Below are positions 25,106 through 34,773 of a stretch of 64,000 nt of DNA, piece after piece. The position numbers and the translations under genes were made by a program. The notes under the pieces are model-generated. The model had not been told where the DNA came from and did no database searches. It was given only the letters and a program-made list of their open reading frames with translations. How positions within the stretch are numbered: the first letter of the stretch is position 1; every line of letters begins with the position of its first letter. Source of the stretch: Alsobacter soli (GTDB lineage: Bacteria > Pseudomonadota > Alphaproteobacteria > Rhizobiales > Beijerinckiaceae); NCBI RefSeq assembly GCF_003004785.1, contig NZ_PVZS01000007.1, forward strand, positions 1-64,000, given 5' to 3'.

Positions 25106-26230
25106 TCACCCCAGGCGCGTCAGAAGCCGCTCCATCAGCGCCGTGCGCGGCAGGATGGACGAGATCAGCGCGTGCTCATGCAGCGTGTGGGCGCCGTCGC
25201 CGTCGATGCCCAGGCCGTCGAGCGTGGGGATGCCCAGCGCCGCCGTGAAGTTGCCGTCGCTGCCGCCGCCCGTCATGGGCACGTCCTGCAGGTCGACCCC
25301 GATCTCGGCCGCGAGCGCCCTCGCCTGCTCGTAGAGCGCCGCAACCTCCGCGGTCTTGTTGTAGGGCGGCCGGTTCATGTCGCCGACGACGGTGATGCGG
25401 CAATCCGGATCGACCGGCGCGAGGCCCTTGATGCGGCCCGTGAATTCCTCCCCATCGGCAGGGTTCACGACGCGCAGGTCGACCGAGAACCGGGCGAATT
25501 GCGGAATCACGTTCGCGGCGGTGCCGCCGGCCATCATGCCGACCGTGGTGGTCACGCCCCGGGCGTAATCCGTGAGAGCTTCCACCAGGAGGATCTGCCG
25601 CGCCGCCTCCCGGATGGCGCTGCGGCCGTCCTGGTGGCGCGAACCGGAGTGGGCCGGGCGGCCCTCCACCTGCACGTCGAAGCGGCCGACGCCCTTGCGG
25701 GCGGTGACGATCTTGCCGCCGTCGCGGGCGGGCTCGGTGACGAGCACCGCCGAGGCCTGGCACCCAAGGTCCTCGATCAGCGCGCGCGTGGTCGGCGAGC
25801 CGATCTCCTCGTCGGGCGTGAACAGGAAGGTGAGCGGCGCCCGCGCCTCGCCGGACGCGGCCGCGCGCTTGAAGCCTTCCAGCGCCAGGTACGCGCCGCC
25901 CTTCATGTCGTAGATGCCCGGGCCGTAGAGCTTGTCGCCCTCGCGGCGGATGGGCAGGTCCTTGGCGAGCGTGCCGACCGGATGGACCGTGTCCACGTGG
26001 GACATGACGAGGACGCCGCGCCCGCCCGTCCGGGCGCCGGCGCGCAGGATGAGGCTGTCGCCCAGGCCGTCCTTGCCCGGCACGCGCTCGACCGCGATGG
26101 GCAGGCCCGCGACGTCCGCCGCCACGGCGTCGATCATCCGGTTCACGCCCGCGGCGTCATGGGTGGGGCTCTCGATCGCGACCCAGCGCGAGATCCCGTC
26201 CAGCATGGACTCGAGGGCGTTATTGGACAT
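25106..26230 (-). CDS. M20 family metallopeptidase (glutamate carboxypeptidase-like)
   Basis: A 374-residue zinc peptidase/deacylase. Metal-site motifs are in order: SHVDTVHP (His), YDMKGG (bridging Asp), TPDEEIGS (catalytic Glu plus ligand Glu), EPARDGGKIVTARKG and a C-terminal HTLHEH (His). A dimerisation domain with GRPAHSGSRHQDG is inserted in the middle. This arrangement matches carboxypeptidase G2-like M20A enzymes, which cleave C-terminal Glu or remove N-acyl groups. The ATG at 26230 has AGGAGG upstream and excludes an unlikely N-terminal extension open to 26425. No signal peptide at this start, so cytoplasmic. Confidence 0.88.
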   Translation of the reverse strand: MSNNALESMLDGISRWVAIESPTHDAAGVNRMIDAVAADVAGLPIAVERVPGKDGLGDSLILRAGARTGGRGVLVMSHVDTVHPVGTLAKDLPIRREGDKLYGPGIYDMKGGAYLALEGFKRAAASGEARAPLTFLFTPDEEIGSPTTRALIEDLGCQASAVLVTEPARDGGKIVTARKGVGRFDVQVEGRPAHSGSRHQDGRSAIREAARQILLVEALTDYARGVTTTVGMMAGGTAANVIPQFARFSVDLRVVNPADGEEFTGRIKGLAPVDPDCRITVVGDMNRPPYNKTAEVAALYEQARALAAEIGVDLQDVPMTGGGSDGNFTAALGIPTLDGLGIDGDGAHTLHEHALISSILPRTALMERLLTRLG

Positions 26231-26342
26231 GGGGCGGCCTCCTGGGAGCTGTGGCGCTTTTTGTGGCGCTCTTAGAGCACCGCGGCGCGCCGCATACAAC
26301 ACCCGGGAGGTAATCGGCCCGAGATGGAGCAGGGACTCCCCG

Positions 26343-27530
26343 TTACTTCTCCATGAAGCCGCGGACCTTGTCGGAGAGCGGCGCCATGGCCACCACGCCG
26401 TTGAGATGGCCGAAATTCCCGCCAATCTCGCCCGTCTCGACGGGCGCGCCGCCGGAACGGATGATGTCGGCCGTGGCCTTCACGAAGGACTGGTCGAACA
26501 CCTGATCTGTCGGAGAGTAGAGGATCAGCGTCGGCGCCTTGATCGCCTTCAGCCGCTCTCCTTGCGCCGCCATGAAGAGCTGGTTGGCCTTGACCAGGTA
26601 GAGGAAGTGGTTGGCGTCCGAAACAGCCGCACGGGCCGTGGCGGACTGTTCGAGGCCCTGCTCGATCTTGTAGCGGTTGCCGATGGCGGCCGCCGGATCC
26701 TTGCCCTCCTCGGCCCAGGCCCGGCCAAAGGTCTTCTCGGCCCAGAGCCAATGGTTGGCGTGGAGGGACACCACCTTGAGCGCCTGCTTCAGCCCCTCCG
26801 TGGGCGGCTCCTTGCCGTAGTAGTCGCCGTTGTTCCACTTGGGGTCGACGCGGATCGGCGAGGCCCAGACATCGAGCCAGGCGATCCCCCAGGCGCCGCT
26901 GTCGGCTGCCCCGATCACGGCCATCAGGCGCCCCACCTTGTCGGGATAGTCTGCCGCCCACTCATAGGCCTGGAGCGCGCCCATGGAGGCGCCGGCCACC
27001 GCATGGAGCTTGCTGATGCCCAGGCTCTCCACAAGCGCCTTCTGGACCTCGACGAAGTCGCGGAAGGACACCACGGGGAAGTTCAGGCCATAGGGCTTGC
27101 CCGTGTCAGGGTCGATGCTGGCGGGACCGGTCGTGACGACCTTCGGGTCCCCGGTGTTGAGGTTCACCAGGGTGTCGGAGGCGATCACGAAGAACTTGTT
27201 CGTGTCGATGGCCTTGCCCGGGCCGATGATGGCGTCCCAATAGCCCGGCGTCTTGTCGCCCGGCGCGTACTTGCCCGCGGCGTGGCTGGTGCCCGAAAAG
27301 AAGTGCGTGACCAGGATGGCGTTGGAGCGATCGGCGTTCAGGGCGCCGTAGCTCTCCCAGCCGATCTTCACGTTCTTGATGGTCCTGCCGCCCTGGGTGG
27401 TGAAGGACGGCATCTCGAAGGTCTTCTTCTGGACGATGAGGTCCTCGGCGGCAGCGCCGCCTCCGCCCAAGCCCGCGCCCACCAGCGCCAGCGCAAGCGT
27501 GGCCGCCCGCGCGATCCGTCCCAGCCTCAT
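26343..27530 (-). CDS. Exported alpha/beta-hydrolase, homoserine O-acetyltransferase (MetX)-like
   Basis: A 395-residue alpha/beta-hydrolase with a signal peptide (about residues 1-28, ending GGGAAA). The nucleophile Ser is in GASMGALQ, the Asp in YSPTDQVF and the His in NFGHLNG, a complete triad. Segments such as THFFSGTSHAAG, GKAIDTNKFFV and the SFRDFVEVQKAL stretch are those of the MetX family. MetX proper is cytoplasmic, so the signal peptide argues for an exported esterase or acyltransferase, not methionine synthesis. The longer frame to 27698 would destroy the signal peptide; GGGAGAAA precedes the ATG at 27530. It lies 112 bases upstream of the peptidase gene on the same strand. Confidence 0.8.
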   Translation of the reverse strand: MRLGRIARAATLALALVGAGLGGGGAAAEDLIVQKKTFEMPSFTTQGGRTIKNVKIGWESYGALNADRSNAILVTHFFSGTSHAAGKYAPGDKTPGYWDAIIGPGKAIDTNKFFVIASDTLVNLNTGDPKVVTTGPASIDPDTGKPYGLNFPVVSFRDFVEVQKALVESLGISKLHAVAGASMGALQAYEWAADYPDKVGRLMAVIGAADSGAWGIAWLDVWASPIRVDPKWNNGDYYGKEPPTEGLKQALKVVSLHANHWLWAEKTFGRAWAEEGKDPAAAIGNRYKIEQGLEQSATARAAVSDANHFLYLVKANQLFMAAQGERLKAIKAPTLILYSPTDQVFDQSFVKATADIIRSGGAPVETGEIGGNFGHLNGVVAMAPLSDKVRGFMEK

Positions 27531-27615
27531 CGCGATTTCTCCCTGCTGGCCGTCTGTGCGGCTTCCGCGCAGGATGGCCCGGTTCGCGGCAGGCGCCAAC
27601 GCCTCTCTGCGCCCT

Positions 27616-28437
27616 TCAGGTCGGTTCCGGCACGATAATCCGGCGGTAGAGCCGCCAGGTCGCGTGGCCCAGGATCGGCAGGACCAGGAACAGCCCAAGG
27701 AAGAAGGGCGCCGAAGCCGCGACCAGCAGGATCACCACGATCGCCGCCCAGGCGAGCATGGGGCCGGGGCTGGTCGTGACCGCCCGCACGCTGGTGATCA
27801 TCGCCGTGATGAAGTCGACGTCGCGGTCCAGCAGCAGGGGGAAGGACACTGCCGTCAGGGAGAACAGGATCGCGGACAGGACGGCGCCGTCGACATGGCC
27901 AATGGCGAGAAACAGCCACCCCTCGGGGGTGGTCAGCAGCACATGGACGAACTCCTCCATGGCGAAGGTCTGGAAGCCGAAGAACAGGGCGATGAGCAGC
28001 CTGATCTGGTACATCCACATCATGAAGATGAAGAGCGTGACGAAGGCCATCCAGCCGAGCTCGCGCCGGCTCTGGGCGAAGACCACGCCCAGGATGGGGC
28101 CCCATGCCAGCGGCAGGCCCGCCTCGCGGCGCCGCGAGACTTCATAGAGGCCGACGGCCACGAAGGGGCCGATCAGCGAAAAGCCGGCAGCCAGGGGATA
28201 GACGAGATAGCCCATGCCCCAGGACAGGGCCGCCAGCACCATCACCATCCCGCCGACGGCGTAAATGCCGCCGAAGAAGAGGCCGTAGAGCGGCGCCGCC
28301 TGGAAGTCGCGGACACCCTGGGCGAGCGCCTCGCCGATGTCCGAGAAAGCGATGCGCCGGACCTGCGGTTCGGGCCTGCGCTCCGCGCCCGGCCCGGGAA
28401 TCGAATGAAGATCGGTCGCCCTATCGGCGTCTGTCAT
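27616..28437 (-). CDS. DUF2189 domain-containing membrane protein
   Basis: A 273-residue inner-membrane protein with about six hydrophobic segments after a 30-residue polar N terminus. The start of the domain (ALAQGVRDFQAAPLYGLFFGG) and the segments WGMGYLVYPLAAGFSLIGPF and GWMAFVTLFIFMMWMYQIR match DUF2189, a family common in alphaproteobacteria and sometimes annotated as a cytochrome c oxidase subunit I-like protein. No catalytic residues can be pointed to. It is 85 bases upstream of the exported hydrolase and may be cotranscribed with it. Function unknown. Confidence 0.85.
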   Translation of the reverse strand: MTDADRATDLHSIPGPGAERRPEPQVRRIAFSDIGEALAQGVRDFQAAPLYGLFFGGIYAVGGMVMVLAALSWGMGYLVYPLAAGFSLIGPFVAVGLYEVSRRREAGLPLAWGPILGVVFAQSRRELGWMAFVTLFIFMMWMYQIRLLIALFFGFQTFAMEEFVHVLLTTPEGWLFLAIGHVDGAVLSAILFSLTAVSFPLLLDRDVDFITAMITSVRAVTTSPGPMLAWAAIVVILLVAASAPFFLGLFLVLPILGHATWRLYRRIIVPEPT

Positions 28438-28676
28438 GGCGCTCCCCCAAAGCGGCCGCTTTGCGCGGTCCGGCCTCGTCTTGACCGGCGCGCGCCGGGG
28501 GAAACCCGCGCCGATGGGAGGAGCATGCCAGAACGGGCGGCCGGATCAAGCCGGGGTCCACCCGTTCCGGAGGAGGCCAGGTCAGGCGCCCCATGTCCCG
28601 GCGCGTCGCTGAGCTCCGAACGTTCCGGCTCGGCCGGTCACCCGCTCAGGCGCGAGCGAGCGCCCCCTCGCCCGCC

Positions 28677-29204
28677 TTAGAACGGGATGTCGTCGTCGAG
28701 ATCGGTCGAGCGCCCGCCGCCGGACGGCGCCGGGCGGCGCTCCATGGGGGAGGACCTGCCGAAATCGCCGCCACGGCTTCCGCCGCCGCCATAGCCGCCC
28801 GAGGAGCCGCCATAGCCTTCATCGTCACCCATGCCGCCACCGCCGCCGCCGCCACGGCCGTCGAGCAGGGTCAGTTCGCCGCGAAAACGCTGGAGCACGA
28901 CCTCAGTGGCCGTGCGCTCGGCGCCATTTTTGTCCGTGTATTTGCGGTTCTGGAGCTGGCCCTCGAGATACACCTTGGAGCCCTTCTTTAGGTACTGCTC
29001 GGCGATCTTGGCGAGGTTCTCGTTGAAGATCACGACGTTGTGCCACTCGGTGCGCTCCTTGCGCTCGCCGGAAGCCTTGTCGCGCCAGGTCTCGGATGTG
29101 GCGACGCTGAAATTGACGACGGGCTCGCCCGAGTTGAGCCGGCGGACCTCAGGGTCGCGCCCCAGGTTGCCGACCAAAATGACCTTGTTGACGCTGCCCG
29201 CCAT
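28677..29204 (-). CDS. ssb: Single-stranded DNA-binding protein
   Basis: A 175-residue SSB. The OB-fold covers about residues 1-110 (SVNKVILVGNLGRDPEVR, then WRDKASGERKERTEWH and EGQLQNRKYTDK). A Gly-rich flexible linker follows and the acidic tip DDDIPF, the docking site for recombination and repair proteins, ends the protein. It binds and protects ssDNA in replication and SOS repair. It is divergent from uvrA with an SOS box between them, as in other alphaproteobacteria. Confidence 0.97.
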   Translation of the reverse strand: MAGSVNKVILVGNLGRDPEVRRLNSGEPVVNFSVATSETWRDKASGERKERTEWHNVVIFNENLAKIAEQYLKKGSKVYLEGQLQNRKYTDKNGAERTATEVVLQRFRGELTLLDGRGGGGGGGMGDDEGYGGSSGGYGGGGSRGGDFGRSSPMERRPAPSGGGRSTDLDDDIPF

Positions 29205-29325
29205 TGGGGTGCTCCTCGTTCCGATTTGGCGCGACCTTAAACCATCGGCGGCCGGGGAACGCCACGACCGGAAGGCTTATCCACACCGGAGCCGCCGAAG
29301 CGCGATTGAAAGCTAAAGCGGCTTT

Positions 29326-29340
29326 GTTCCTGTTGTGTTC
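29326..29340. promoter_or_regulatory. LexA SOS box (GTTC-N7-GTTC) between ssb and uvrA
   Basis: GTTC (29326-29329) and GTTC (29337-29340) are separated by exactly 7 bases. This direct repeat is the LexA-binding consensus of alphaproteobacteria, unlike the palindromic CTG-N10-CAG of E. coli. It lies 122 bases from the ssb start and 187 bases from the uvrA start, so LexA could control either or both. The rest of the 322-base gap (29205-29526) shows no gene. Confidence 0.82.
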
Positions 29341-29526
29341 CTAGCAGGTTCGGTTTACAGACTCAAGTGCGGCCGCTGCACGGGGGCTGACGTGATCCGG
29401 GTTCCACCGGACCCTGTCGTTTCGGGCCCGGGCGCACTACATGTGGCGTTCAGACTTCCATGGATCGCGGTTGGCGTCGGGCGCTCGGCCCGGGCGGCGC
29501 GTGTTTTGCTGAATCAGGGTTTCCGC

Positions 29527-32472
29527 ATGGCCGCCATTGACGAGATGTTCGACCGCGCCCGCGAGCAGCGCGCCAGGGGGGCGGGGCCGGACCAGCGGGT
29601 CATCGCCATCCGCGGCGCGCGCGAGCACAATCTCAAGAACGTCGACCTGACGATTCCGCGGGACAAGCTCGTGGTGTTCACGGGCCTCTCCGGCTCGGGC
29701 AAGTCCTCCCTCGCCTTCGACACGATCTACGCGGAGGGGCAGAGGCGCTACGTCGAGAGCCTGTCGGCCTACGCCCGCCAGTTCCTGGAGATGATGCAGA
29801 AGCCGGACGTCGACCAGATCGACGGCCTCTCGCCCGCCATCTCCATCGAGCAGAAGACGACATCCAAGAACCCGCGCTCCACGGTGGGCACGGTGACCGA
29901 GATCTACGACTACATGCGCCTGCTCTGGGCGCGCGTGGGCGTGCCGATCTCGCCCGCCACCGGTTTGCCGATCGAGAGCCAGACCGTGTCCCAGATGGTG
30001 GACCGGGTGCTGGCCCTGCCGGAGAAGACGCGCCTCTACCTCCTTGCGCCCGTGGTGCGCGGCCGCAAGGGCGAGTACCGCAAGGAGCTGGCCGACTTCC
30101 TGAAGCGCGGCTTCCAGCGCGTGAAGATCGACGGCGAGTTCCACGAGATCGCCGACGCGCCGGCGCTGGACAAGAAGTTCAAGCACGACATCGACGTGGT
30201 GGTGGACCGCCTGGTGGTGCGGCCTGATATCGCCTCGCGCCTCGCCGAGAGCTTCGAAACGGCGCTGGAGCTCGCCGACGGCATCGCCGTCATGGAGTTC
30301 GCGGACGAGAAGGACGACAAGGGCGAGCCCAGGCGGCTGATCTTCTCGTCCAAGTTCGCGTGCCCGGTGTCCGGCTTCACGATCCCGGAGATCGAGCCGC
30401 GACTGTTCTCGTTCAACAACCCGTTCGGCGCCTGCCCCACCTGCGACGGCATCGGCCACGAGATGGCGGTCGATCCCATGCTGATCGTGCCGGACGAAAC
30501 GGTGACGCTGCGCGGCGGGGCCATCGCGCCTTGGGCCAAGTCCACTTCGCCATACTACGGCCAGACCCTGGCGTCGCTGGCCGATCACTACGGCTTCAAG
30601 CTTACGACCAAGTGGAAGGACCTGCCGCAGAAGGCCAAGGACGTCATCCTCTACGGGACAGGGTCGGAGAGCGTCCGCTTCGCCTATGACGACGGCCTCC
30701 GCGCCTACGAGGTGCGCAAGCCCTTCGAGGGCGTCGTGCGCAACATGGAGCGGCGCTACAAGGAGACCGAGAGCGACTGGGCGCGCGACGAGATCTCCCG
30801 CTTCATGTCCGAGACGCCTTGCGCGGCCTGCAACGGCTACCGGCTGAAGCCGGAGGCGCTCGCCGTCAAGCTCGATGGGCAGCACATCGGCGAGATCTCC
30901 CGTCTCTCGGTGCGGGATGCGCATGGCTGGTTCGGCGCCCTGCCCGAGACGCTCAACGACAAGCAGGCGGAGATCGCAGGGCGCATCCTGAAGGAGATCC
31001 GCGAGCGGCTCACCTTCCTGCTGGATGTCGGCCTCGAATACCTGACCCTGGCGCGCGCGTCCGGCACTCTGTCCGGCGGCGAGAGCCAGCGCATCCGCCT
31101 TGCGTCGCAGATCGGCTCCGGGCTGACCGGCGTTCTTTATGTGCTCGACGAGCCATCCATCGGCCTGCACCAGCGCGACAACGAGCGGCTGCTGCAGACG
31201 CTGAAGCGCCTGCGCGACCTCGGCAACAGCGTCATCGTGGTGGAGCACGACGAGGACGCCATTCTGCAGGCGGACTACGTGGTCGACGTGGGCCCCGGCG
31301 CCGGGATCCATGGCGGCCAGATCGTCAGCCAGGGAACGCCGAAGGAGGTGCTGGCGGACAAGAACTCGCTTACGGGCAAGTACCTGACGGGCGAACTCGC
31401 CGTCCCCGTGCCACCCAAGCGGCGCAAGCCGCAGAAGGGGCGCACCCTGAAGATCACGGGAGCGCGGGGCAACAACCTCAAGGACGTGACGGCCGAGATC
31501 CCGCTGGGCACCTTCACCTGCGTCACTGGCGTGTCCGGCGGGGGCAAGTCCACGCTCGTGATCGACACGCTCTACAAGGCCGTCGCTCGTCGGCTCAATG
31601 GCGCGCTGGAGCACCCGGCTCCCTTCGACACCATCGAGGGCCTGGAGCACCTGGACAAGGTGATCGACATCGACCAATCGCCGATCGGGCGCACGCCGCG
31701 GTCGAACCCTGCCACCTACACGGGCGCCTTCACGCCCATCCGCGAGTGGTTCGCCGCCCTGCCGGAGGCCAAGGCGCGCGGCTACCAGGCCGGGCGCTTC
31801 TCGTTCAACGTCAAGGGCGGGCGCTGCGAGGCTTGCCAGGGCGACGGCGTCATCAAGATCGAGATGCACTTCCTGCCGGACGTCTACGTCACCTGCGACG
31901 TCTGCAAGGGCAAGCGCTACGACCGCGAGACGCTCGAGGTGAAGTACCGCGAGAAGTCCATCGCCGACGTGCTGGACATGACCGTCGAGGAGGCCGGCGA
32001 ACTGTTCAAGGCCGTGCCGTCCATCCGGGACAAGATGGAGACGCTGGCGCGCGTCGGGCTCGACTACGTCAAGGTCGGCCAGCAGGCGACCACGCTGTCG
32101 GGCGGCGAGGCCCAGCGCGTGAAGCTGTCGAAGGAGCTGTCACGCCGCTCCACCGGGCGCACCCTCTACATCCTGGATGAGCCGACGACCGGTCTTCATT
32201 TCCACGACGTGGCCAAGCTGCTCGAGGTGCTGCACGAGCTCGTGGACCAAGGCAACACCGTGGTGGTCATCGAGCACAACCTCGAGGTCATCAAGACGGC
32301 GGACTGGGTCATCGACATGGGCCCGGAGGGGGGCGATGGCGGCGGGACCATCGTGGCCCAGGGGCGGCCCGAGGACATCGTCAAGGTCGAAGCGAGCCAT
32401 ACAGGCCGCTTCCTCAAGGAAGTGCTTGCGCGCCGCCCGCTCAAGGCAGCCAAGCGCCAGGCGGCGGAATAG
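29527..32472 (+). CDS. uvrA: UvrABC excinuclease subunit A
   Basis: A 981-residue damage-recognition ATPase of nucleotide excision repair. It has two ABC modules: Walker [10 protein letters not shown] (about residues 53-61), signature TLSGGESQR with [10 protein letters not shown] near 540, then a second Walker [10 protein letters not shown] (668-676) and signature TLSGGEAQR with [10 protein letters not shown] near 870-890. Zinc-finger Cys pairs are in CPTC, CAAC and CEAC...CDVCKG. The second P-loop has Gly where E. coli has Ser (GVSGSGKST), a minor variation. The frame is open to 29335, but the ATG at 29527 gives the normal start. An SOS box lies upstream and a terminator downstream. Confidence 0.97.
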   Translation: MAAIDEMFDRAREQRARGAGPDQRVIAIRGAREHNLKNVDLTIPRDKLVVFTGLSGSGKSSLAFDTIYAEGQRRYVESLSAYARQFLEMMQKPDVDQIDGLSPAISIEQKTTSKNPRSTVGTVTEIYDYMRLLWARVGVPISPATGLPIESQTVSQMVDRVLALPEKTRLYLLAPVVRGRKGEYRKELADFLKRGFQRVKIDGEFHEIADAPALDKKFKHDIDVVVDRLVVRPDIASRLAESFETALELADGIAVMEFADEKDDKGEPRRLIFSSKFACPVSGFTIPEIEPRLFSFNNPFGACPTCDGIGHEMAVDPMLIVPDETVTLRGGAIAPWAKSTSPYYGQTLASLADHYGFKLTTKWKDLPQKAKDVILYGTGSESVRFAYDDGLRAYEVRKPFEGVVRNMERRYKETESDWARDEISRFMSETPCAACNGYRLKPEALAVKLDGQHIGEISRLSVRDAHGWFGALPETLNDKQAEIAGRILKEIRERLTFLLDVGLEYLTLARASGTLSGGESQRIRLASQIGSGLTGVLYVLDEPSIGLHQRDNERLLQTLKRLRDLGNSVIVVEHDEDAILQADYVVDVGPGAGIHGGQIVSQGTPKEVLADKNSLTGKYLTGELAVPVPPKRRKPQKGRTLKITGARGNNLKDVTAEIPLGTFTCVTGVSGGGKSTLVIDTLYKAVARRLNGALEHPAPFDTIEGLEHLDKVIDIDQSPIGRTPRSNPATYTGAFTPIREWFAALPEAKARGYQAGRFSFNVKGGRCEACQGDGVIKIEMHFLPDVYVTCDVCKGKRYDRETLEVKYREKSIADVLDMTVEEAGELFKAVPSIRDKMETLARVGLDYVKVGQQATTLSGGEAQRVKLSKELSRRSTGRTLYILDEPTTGLHFHDVAKLLEVLHELVDQGNTVVVIEHNLEVIKTADWVIDMGPEGGDGGGTIVAQGRPEDIVKVEASHTGRFLKEVLARRPLKAAKRQAAE

Positions 32473-32953
32473 CTCTGACGCGCGGGGCCGCTCCTGGCGG
32501 ACAGCCGGCGCTCGAATTCGGCTCGCAGCGCCGGCATGCGCCAGCTGCAAGCATTTGTTCAGCATGATGCGAAGCAAGCGGCGCTTCAGGTTCACCGACC
32601 TGAGGCGCCGTTTGCCTTTTCAGGAGGCACGCACGGGCTAGTGTTCTCCCGCACTTCAGCGGCCCCTGCGCACCTTTCTAGCGCGTTGGAACGGTTTTTT
32701 CGAATTTTTCGCCGGGCCGTGCCCGCATTTTCGGCTTAAGCGCTACTTTTATGCCATGCACGATTCGCGCATCTCTTAACAAATCCTCCCGCTGCTATGC
32801 ATTGACAGAGGGTCCGGCATGTTGCAGCCCCGCTGGCAGCGCATGGGGCGCGGACGTATATGCGGTGCAGCAAATCGCTGACGCGAAGCGCCGCCAGGAC
32901 TACGCAATTCTCCTGACTGCCCAGCGTCTTACCGCACCGCACAGGAGTCCGTC
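32473..32953. other. Intergenic region between uvrA and the DUF1127 gene
   Basis: The 481 bases hold the uvrA terminator (32579-32620) and an unusually AT-rich patch at 32690-32800, which stands out in this GC-rich window and probably contains the DUF1127 promoter. A TTGACA hexamer at 32802-32807 lacks a matching -10. The leader of the small gene could be 100 bases or more, long enough for post-transcriptional control. No protein-coding frame is convincing. Confidence 0.5.
32579..32620 (+). terminator. Rho-independent terminator of uvrA
   Basis: CGGCGC-T-TCAGG (32579-32590) pairs with CCTGA-G-GCGCCG (32599-32610), a 12-bp stem with one G-T wobble and an 8-base loop. TTTGCCTTTT follows directly. 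It lies 107 bases after the uvrA stop. Confidence 0.8.
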
Positions 32954-33115
32954 ATGCTGACCGTCAACACCATTTCCAAGCGCCTCCGCAACTGGGCCCG
33001 TTATCGCACCACGGTGCGTGAGCTGTCCCAGCTCACCGACCGCGATCTGAGCGATCTCGGTATCGCCCGTGGCGACATCCGCTTCATCGCCAAGAAGCAC
33101 GCCGTCAAGGCGTAA
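32954..33115 (+). CDS. DUF1127 domain-containing small protein
   Basis: A 53-residue basic protein ([18 protein letters not shown] start). The C-terminal half has the DUF1127/YjiS-like pattern [20 protein letters not shown], in which LSDLGIxRxDI is diagnostic. AGGAG at 32943-32947 is a good ribosome site with a 6-base spacer. Terminators on both sides (uvrA upstream, 33222-33245 downstream) make it a single-gene unit. Such Arg-rich mini-proteins bind RNA or affect sRNA maturation and phosphate or carbon responses in some alphaproteobacteria; its own role is unknown. Confidence 0.9.
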   Translation: MLTVNTISKRLRNWARYRTTVRELSQLTDRDLSDLGIARGDIRFIAKKHAVKA

Positions 33116-33221
33116 GCCTCCTCCGCAGGATCGTCGGCGAAACCTCCCTTCCGCCGCAGATCCTGCGTCCGAGCTCTCCCGGAGCTGGCCGATCCCCTCC
33201 CAGGCCGCTCCCGAGCGCAGG

Positions 33222-33245
33222 CGCCCGCCTCCCGGCGGGCGTTTT
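33222..33245 (+). terminator. Rho-independent terminator of the DUF1127 gene
   Basis: CGCCCGCC (33222-33229) and GGCGGGCG (33234-33241) form a perfect 8-bp stem with a 4-base loop, followed by TTTT and a second T-rich GCGTTTG. It lies about 106 bases after the DUF1127 stop and 70 bases before trmFO. Confidence 0.8.
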
Positions 33246-33312
33246 GCGTTTGTGGGCCGGGGCGCCATGCGGGCCGTTGCGTGTGCGGCTCTCCGCCCCT
33301 AGGTTCCGCCGC

Positions 33313-34740
33313 ATGAGCAAGCTCTCTCCTATTCACGTCATCGGCGGCGGCCTCGCCGGGTCCGAGGCCGCCTGGCAGATCGCCAACGCCGGCGTCCCCG
33401 TGGTGCTGCACGAGATGCGGCCGGTGCGCGGCACCGACGCCCACAAGACGGACGGCCTGGCCGAACTCGTCTGCTCCAATTCCTTCCGGTCCGACGACGC
33501 GCGCACCAACGCGGTCGGGCTGCTGCACGCGGAAATGCGGCGGCTCGGCTCGCTGGTCATGCGCTGCGGCGACGCCAACCAGGTGCCGGCCGGGGGCGCC
33601 CTGGCGGTCGACCGCGACGCCTTTTCGGCGGCGGTCACCCAGGCGCTCGACGCCCATCCGCTTGTGACGATCGAGCGCGGCGAGATCGCCGGGCTCCCGC
33701 CGGCCGAGTGGGATTCGGTGATCGTCGCGACGGGCCCCCTCACCTCTCCGGCGCTGGCCGAGGCGATCCTGCAGCTCACGGGCGAGACCTCGCTCGCCTT
33801 CTTCGACGCCATCGCGCCCATCGTGCACCGCGACAGCATCGACATGGACGTGGCGTGGTTCCAGTCCCGCTACGACAAGGCCGGCCCGGGCGGCACGGGG
33901 GCCGACTACATCAATTGCCCCATGACCCGGGAGCAGTACGAGGCCTTCGTGGACGGCCTGCTGGCGGGCGAAAAGACGTCCTTCAAGGGCTGGGAGCTGA
34001 ACACGCCCTATTTCGACGGCTGCCTGCCGATCGAGGTCATGGCCGAGCGCGGACGGGAGACGCTGCGGCATGGGCCGATGAAGCCCTTCGGCCTGACGAA
34101 CCCGCACAAGGAGGGGCCCGCGGCCAAGAGCTACGCAATCGTTCAGCTGCGCCAGGACAACGCCCTGGGCACGCTCTACAACATGGTCGGCTTCCAGACG
34201 AAGCTGAAGCACGGCGCCCAGGTCGAGCTGTTCCGCACCATCCCGGGGCTGGAGAACGCCGAGTTCGCACGCCTCGGCGGCCTGCACCGCAACACCTACC
34301 TGAACTCCCCCGTGGTGCTGGACCCGGCGCTGCGGCTCAAGGCCCAGCCGCGCCTGCGCTTCGCCGGGCAGATCACCGGCTGCGAGGGCTATGTGGAGAG
34401 CGCCGCCATGGGCCTGCTGGCCGGGCGGCTCGCCGCCGCGGAGCGGCTCGGGTCGCCGCTGACGCCGCCCCCGGCGGACACCGCCATGGGGGCGCTGCTG
34501 AACCACATCACCGGCGGGCACATCGCCACCATCGACGAGGGCCCGCGCTCCTTCCAGCCCATGAACGTCAATTTCGGGCTGTTTCCCCCGCTGACCGAGG
34601 CGCCCAAGGGCGAAGACGGCAAGAAGCTGAAGGGCACGGCCAAGGCGATCGCCCGCAAGATGGCCATCACGGACCGCGCGCGCGTCGCCATGGAGACCTG
34701 GGCGGCGGCGCAGGAGGGCGGCCGCGTGGCGGCGGAGTGA
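33313..34740 (+). CDS. trmFO: Methylenetetrahydrofolate-tRNA-(uracil-5-)-methyltransferase TrmFO
   Basis: A 475-residue folate/FAD-dependent enzyme that makes 5-methyluridine-54 in the tRNA T-loop. The N terminus has the FAD motif [15 protein letters not shown] (residues 8-22) and the family hallmark [11 protein letters not shown] containing a conserved Cys. Later segments [14 protein letters not shown] and [20 protein letters not shown] are also characteristic. The frame opens earlier at 33244, but the ATG at 33313 gives the normal N terminus. It is convergent with the phytoene-synthase-like gene (33-base gap). Confidence 0.96.
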   Translation: MSKLSPIHVIGGGLAGSEAAWQIANAGVPVVLHEMRPVRGTDAHKTDGLAELVCSNSFRSDDARTNAVGLLHAEMRRLGSLVMRCGDANQVPAGGALAVDRDAFSAAVTQALDAHPLVTIERGEIAGLPPAEWDSVIVATGPLTSPALAEAILQLTGETSLAFFDAIAPIVHRDSIDMDVAWFQSRYDKAGPGGTGADYINCPMTREQYEAFVDGLLAGEKTSFKGWELNTPYFDGCLPIEVMAERGRETLRHGPMKPFGLTNPHKEGPAAKSYAIVQLRQDNALGTLYNMVGFQTKLKHGAQVELFRTIPGLENAEFARLGGLHRNTYLNSPVVLDPALRLKAQPRLRFAGQITGCEGYVESAAMGLLAGRLAAAERLGSPLTPPPADTAMGALLNHITGGHIATIDEGPRSFQPMNVNFGLFPPLTEAPKGEDGKKLKGTAKAIARKMAITDRARVAMETWAAAQEGGRVAAE

Positions 34741-34773
34741 TCCGCCGGCCCGGGCGGCCAGGGCTTCGAACTT

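Noticed and set aside
29437-31869. An 810-codon minus-strand frame opposite uvrA
   Set aside because: Antisense shadow of uvrA with no motifs and no ribosome site.
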